DNA from: Actinomycetota bacterium
Lineage (GTDB): Bacteria > Cyanobacteriota > Vampirovibrionia > Obscuribacterales > Obscuribacteraceae
DNA length: 5,814 nucleotides
Direction: 5' to 3'
Assembly: GCA_903970355.1 (NCBI GenBank)
Contig: CAJCIF010000323.1
Coordinates: forward strand, 1-5,814
Numbering within the stretch: position 1 is the first letter of the stretch; every line of letters starts with the position of its first letter. The notes beneath the pieces are model-generated. The model was not told the DNA's origin, searched no databases, and worked only from the letters and a program-made list of their open reading frames with translations. Made by a program: the position numbers and the translations under genes. Positions 5,701 through 5,814 of the stretch are shown here, one piece after another.

Positions 5701-5728
5701 AATACTATACTTTATAGTTTTATTGCAC

Positions 5729-5780
5729 AAAAGGGGGATGTCCAATTGCTTCCGCCTCGCGGTCCCAATTGGCCATCCCC
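5729..5780 (-). terminator. Strong intrinsic terminator for a gene entering from the right edge
   Basis: On the minus strand GGGGATGGCCAATTG (5780-5766) pairs with CAATTGGACATCCCC (5748-5734), a 15-bp stem with one mismatch and a 17-nt G/C-rich loop. After one further C come four Us (5732-5729). There is no T-tract on the plus side, so it terminates minus-strand transcription. Confidence 0.75.
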
Positions 5781-5787
5781 ACAATTC

Positions 5788-5814
5788 CTATTTGCGCTCC
5801 GGCAACATCGCCAC
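5788..5814 (-). CDS. Possible last codons of a gene entering from the right (partial)
   Basis: On the minus strand one frame reads V-A-M-L-P-E-R-K and stops at TAG (5790-5788), eight bases before the terminator stem. The position is what a gene end would show, but eight residues identify nothing. Another frame stays open across the stem to a TAA at 5726-5724, which would put the terminator inside a gene. If the IS21 reading is right, this could be the end of the istB-type helper gene. Confidence 0.25.
   Translation of the reverse strand: MAMLPERK

Larger units (their letters stand above)
5658..5814 (-). mobile_element. Possible IS21-like element end, element truncated by the window
   Basis: The stretch combines the 22-bp terminal-type repeats, an A+T-rich spacer (ACTATA/TATAGT inverted repeat at 5704-5718), a minus-strand terminator, and a minus-strand frame with its stop at 5788. 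That layout matches the downstream end of an istA-istB element transcribed leftward. No transposase residues can be identified, and no target duplication can be tested with one end only. Confidence 0.35.

Overview
This window is bacterial DNA of moderate G+C content. It carries two plus-strand genes for surface or envelope-type proteins, a convergent pair of minus-strand genes of unknown function, and at the right edge what looks like one end of an insertion sequence. The lineage cannot be fixed from the sequence. Shine-Dalgarno sites, Sec signal peptides and hairpin/U-tract terminators are of ordinary bacterial type. The paired LysM modules, with a long second module running from GDSLxxIAxRHP to LKRGQxxxIPS, recall large LysM proteins of deep-branching cyanobacterial relatives (Vampirovibrionota/Melainabacteria, Obscuribacterales type). 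That is a weak impression, not an identification.

Left region (1-2731): a reading frame open across the left edge encodes more than 900 residues of a modular protein. It contains a 23-residue repeat array, an EF-hand/dockerin-like loop, a long beta-rich and low-complexity region with a DPHI repeat, two LysM domains and a C-terminal beta-rich domain. The first start-like codon in the frame (TTG at 32) lies inside a repeat unit and is not the real start.

Centre (2732-4316): a 452-nt spacer with no convincing gene precedes a 355-residue Sec-exported protein. This protein appears to hold two copies of a thioredoxin-like fold but has no cysteine at all, so it is unlikely to be a redox enzyme. Two consecutive hairpins end the gene; the second is a good intrinsic terminator.

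Right region (4369-5656): two minus-strand genes, separated by 79 nt and each with its own Shine-Dalgarno site, probably form an operon. The first (4883-5278) encodes an unrecognised 131-residue soluble protein and the second (4411-4803) a 130-residue four-helix membrane protein. Their upstream leader contains small hairpins, a four-codon reading frame behind a very good Shine-Dalgarno site, and a second good Shine-Dalgarno without a start codon. The operon converges with the thioredoxin-like gene, and terminator-like hairpins from both sides meet in an A+T-rich stretch at about 4311-4368.

Right edge (5657-5814): a perfect tandem 22-bp repeat of the type found at ends of IS21-family elements, an A+T-rich spacer, a strong minus-strand terminator, and the possible last codons of a gene entering from the right. 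I read this as the downstream end of an IS21-like element whose body lies outside the window. No RNA genes, CRISPR array or known defence system is visible.
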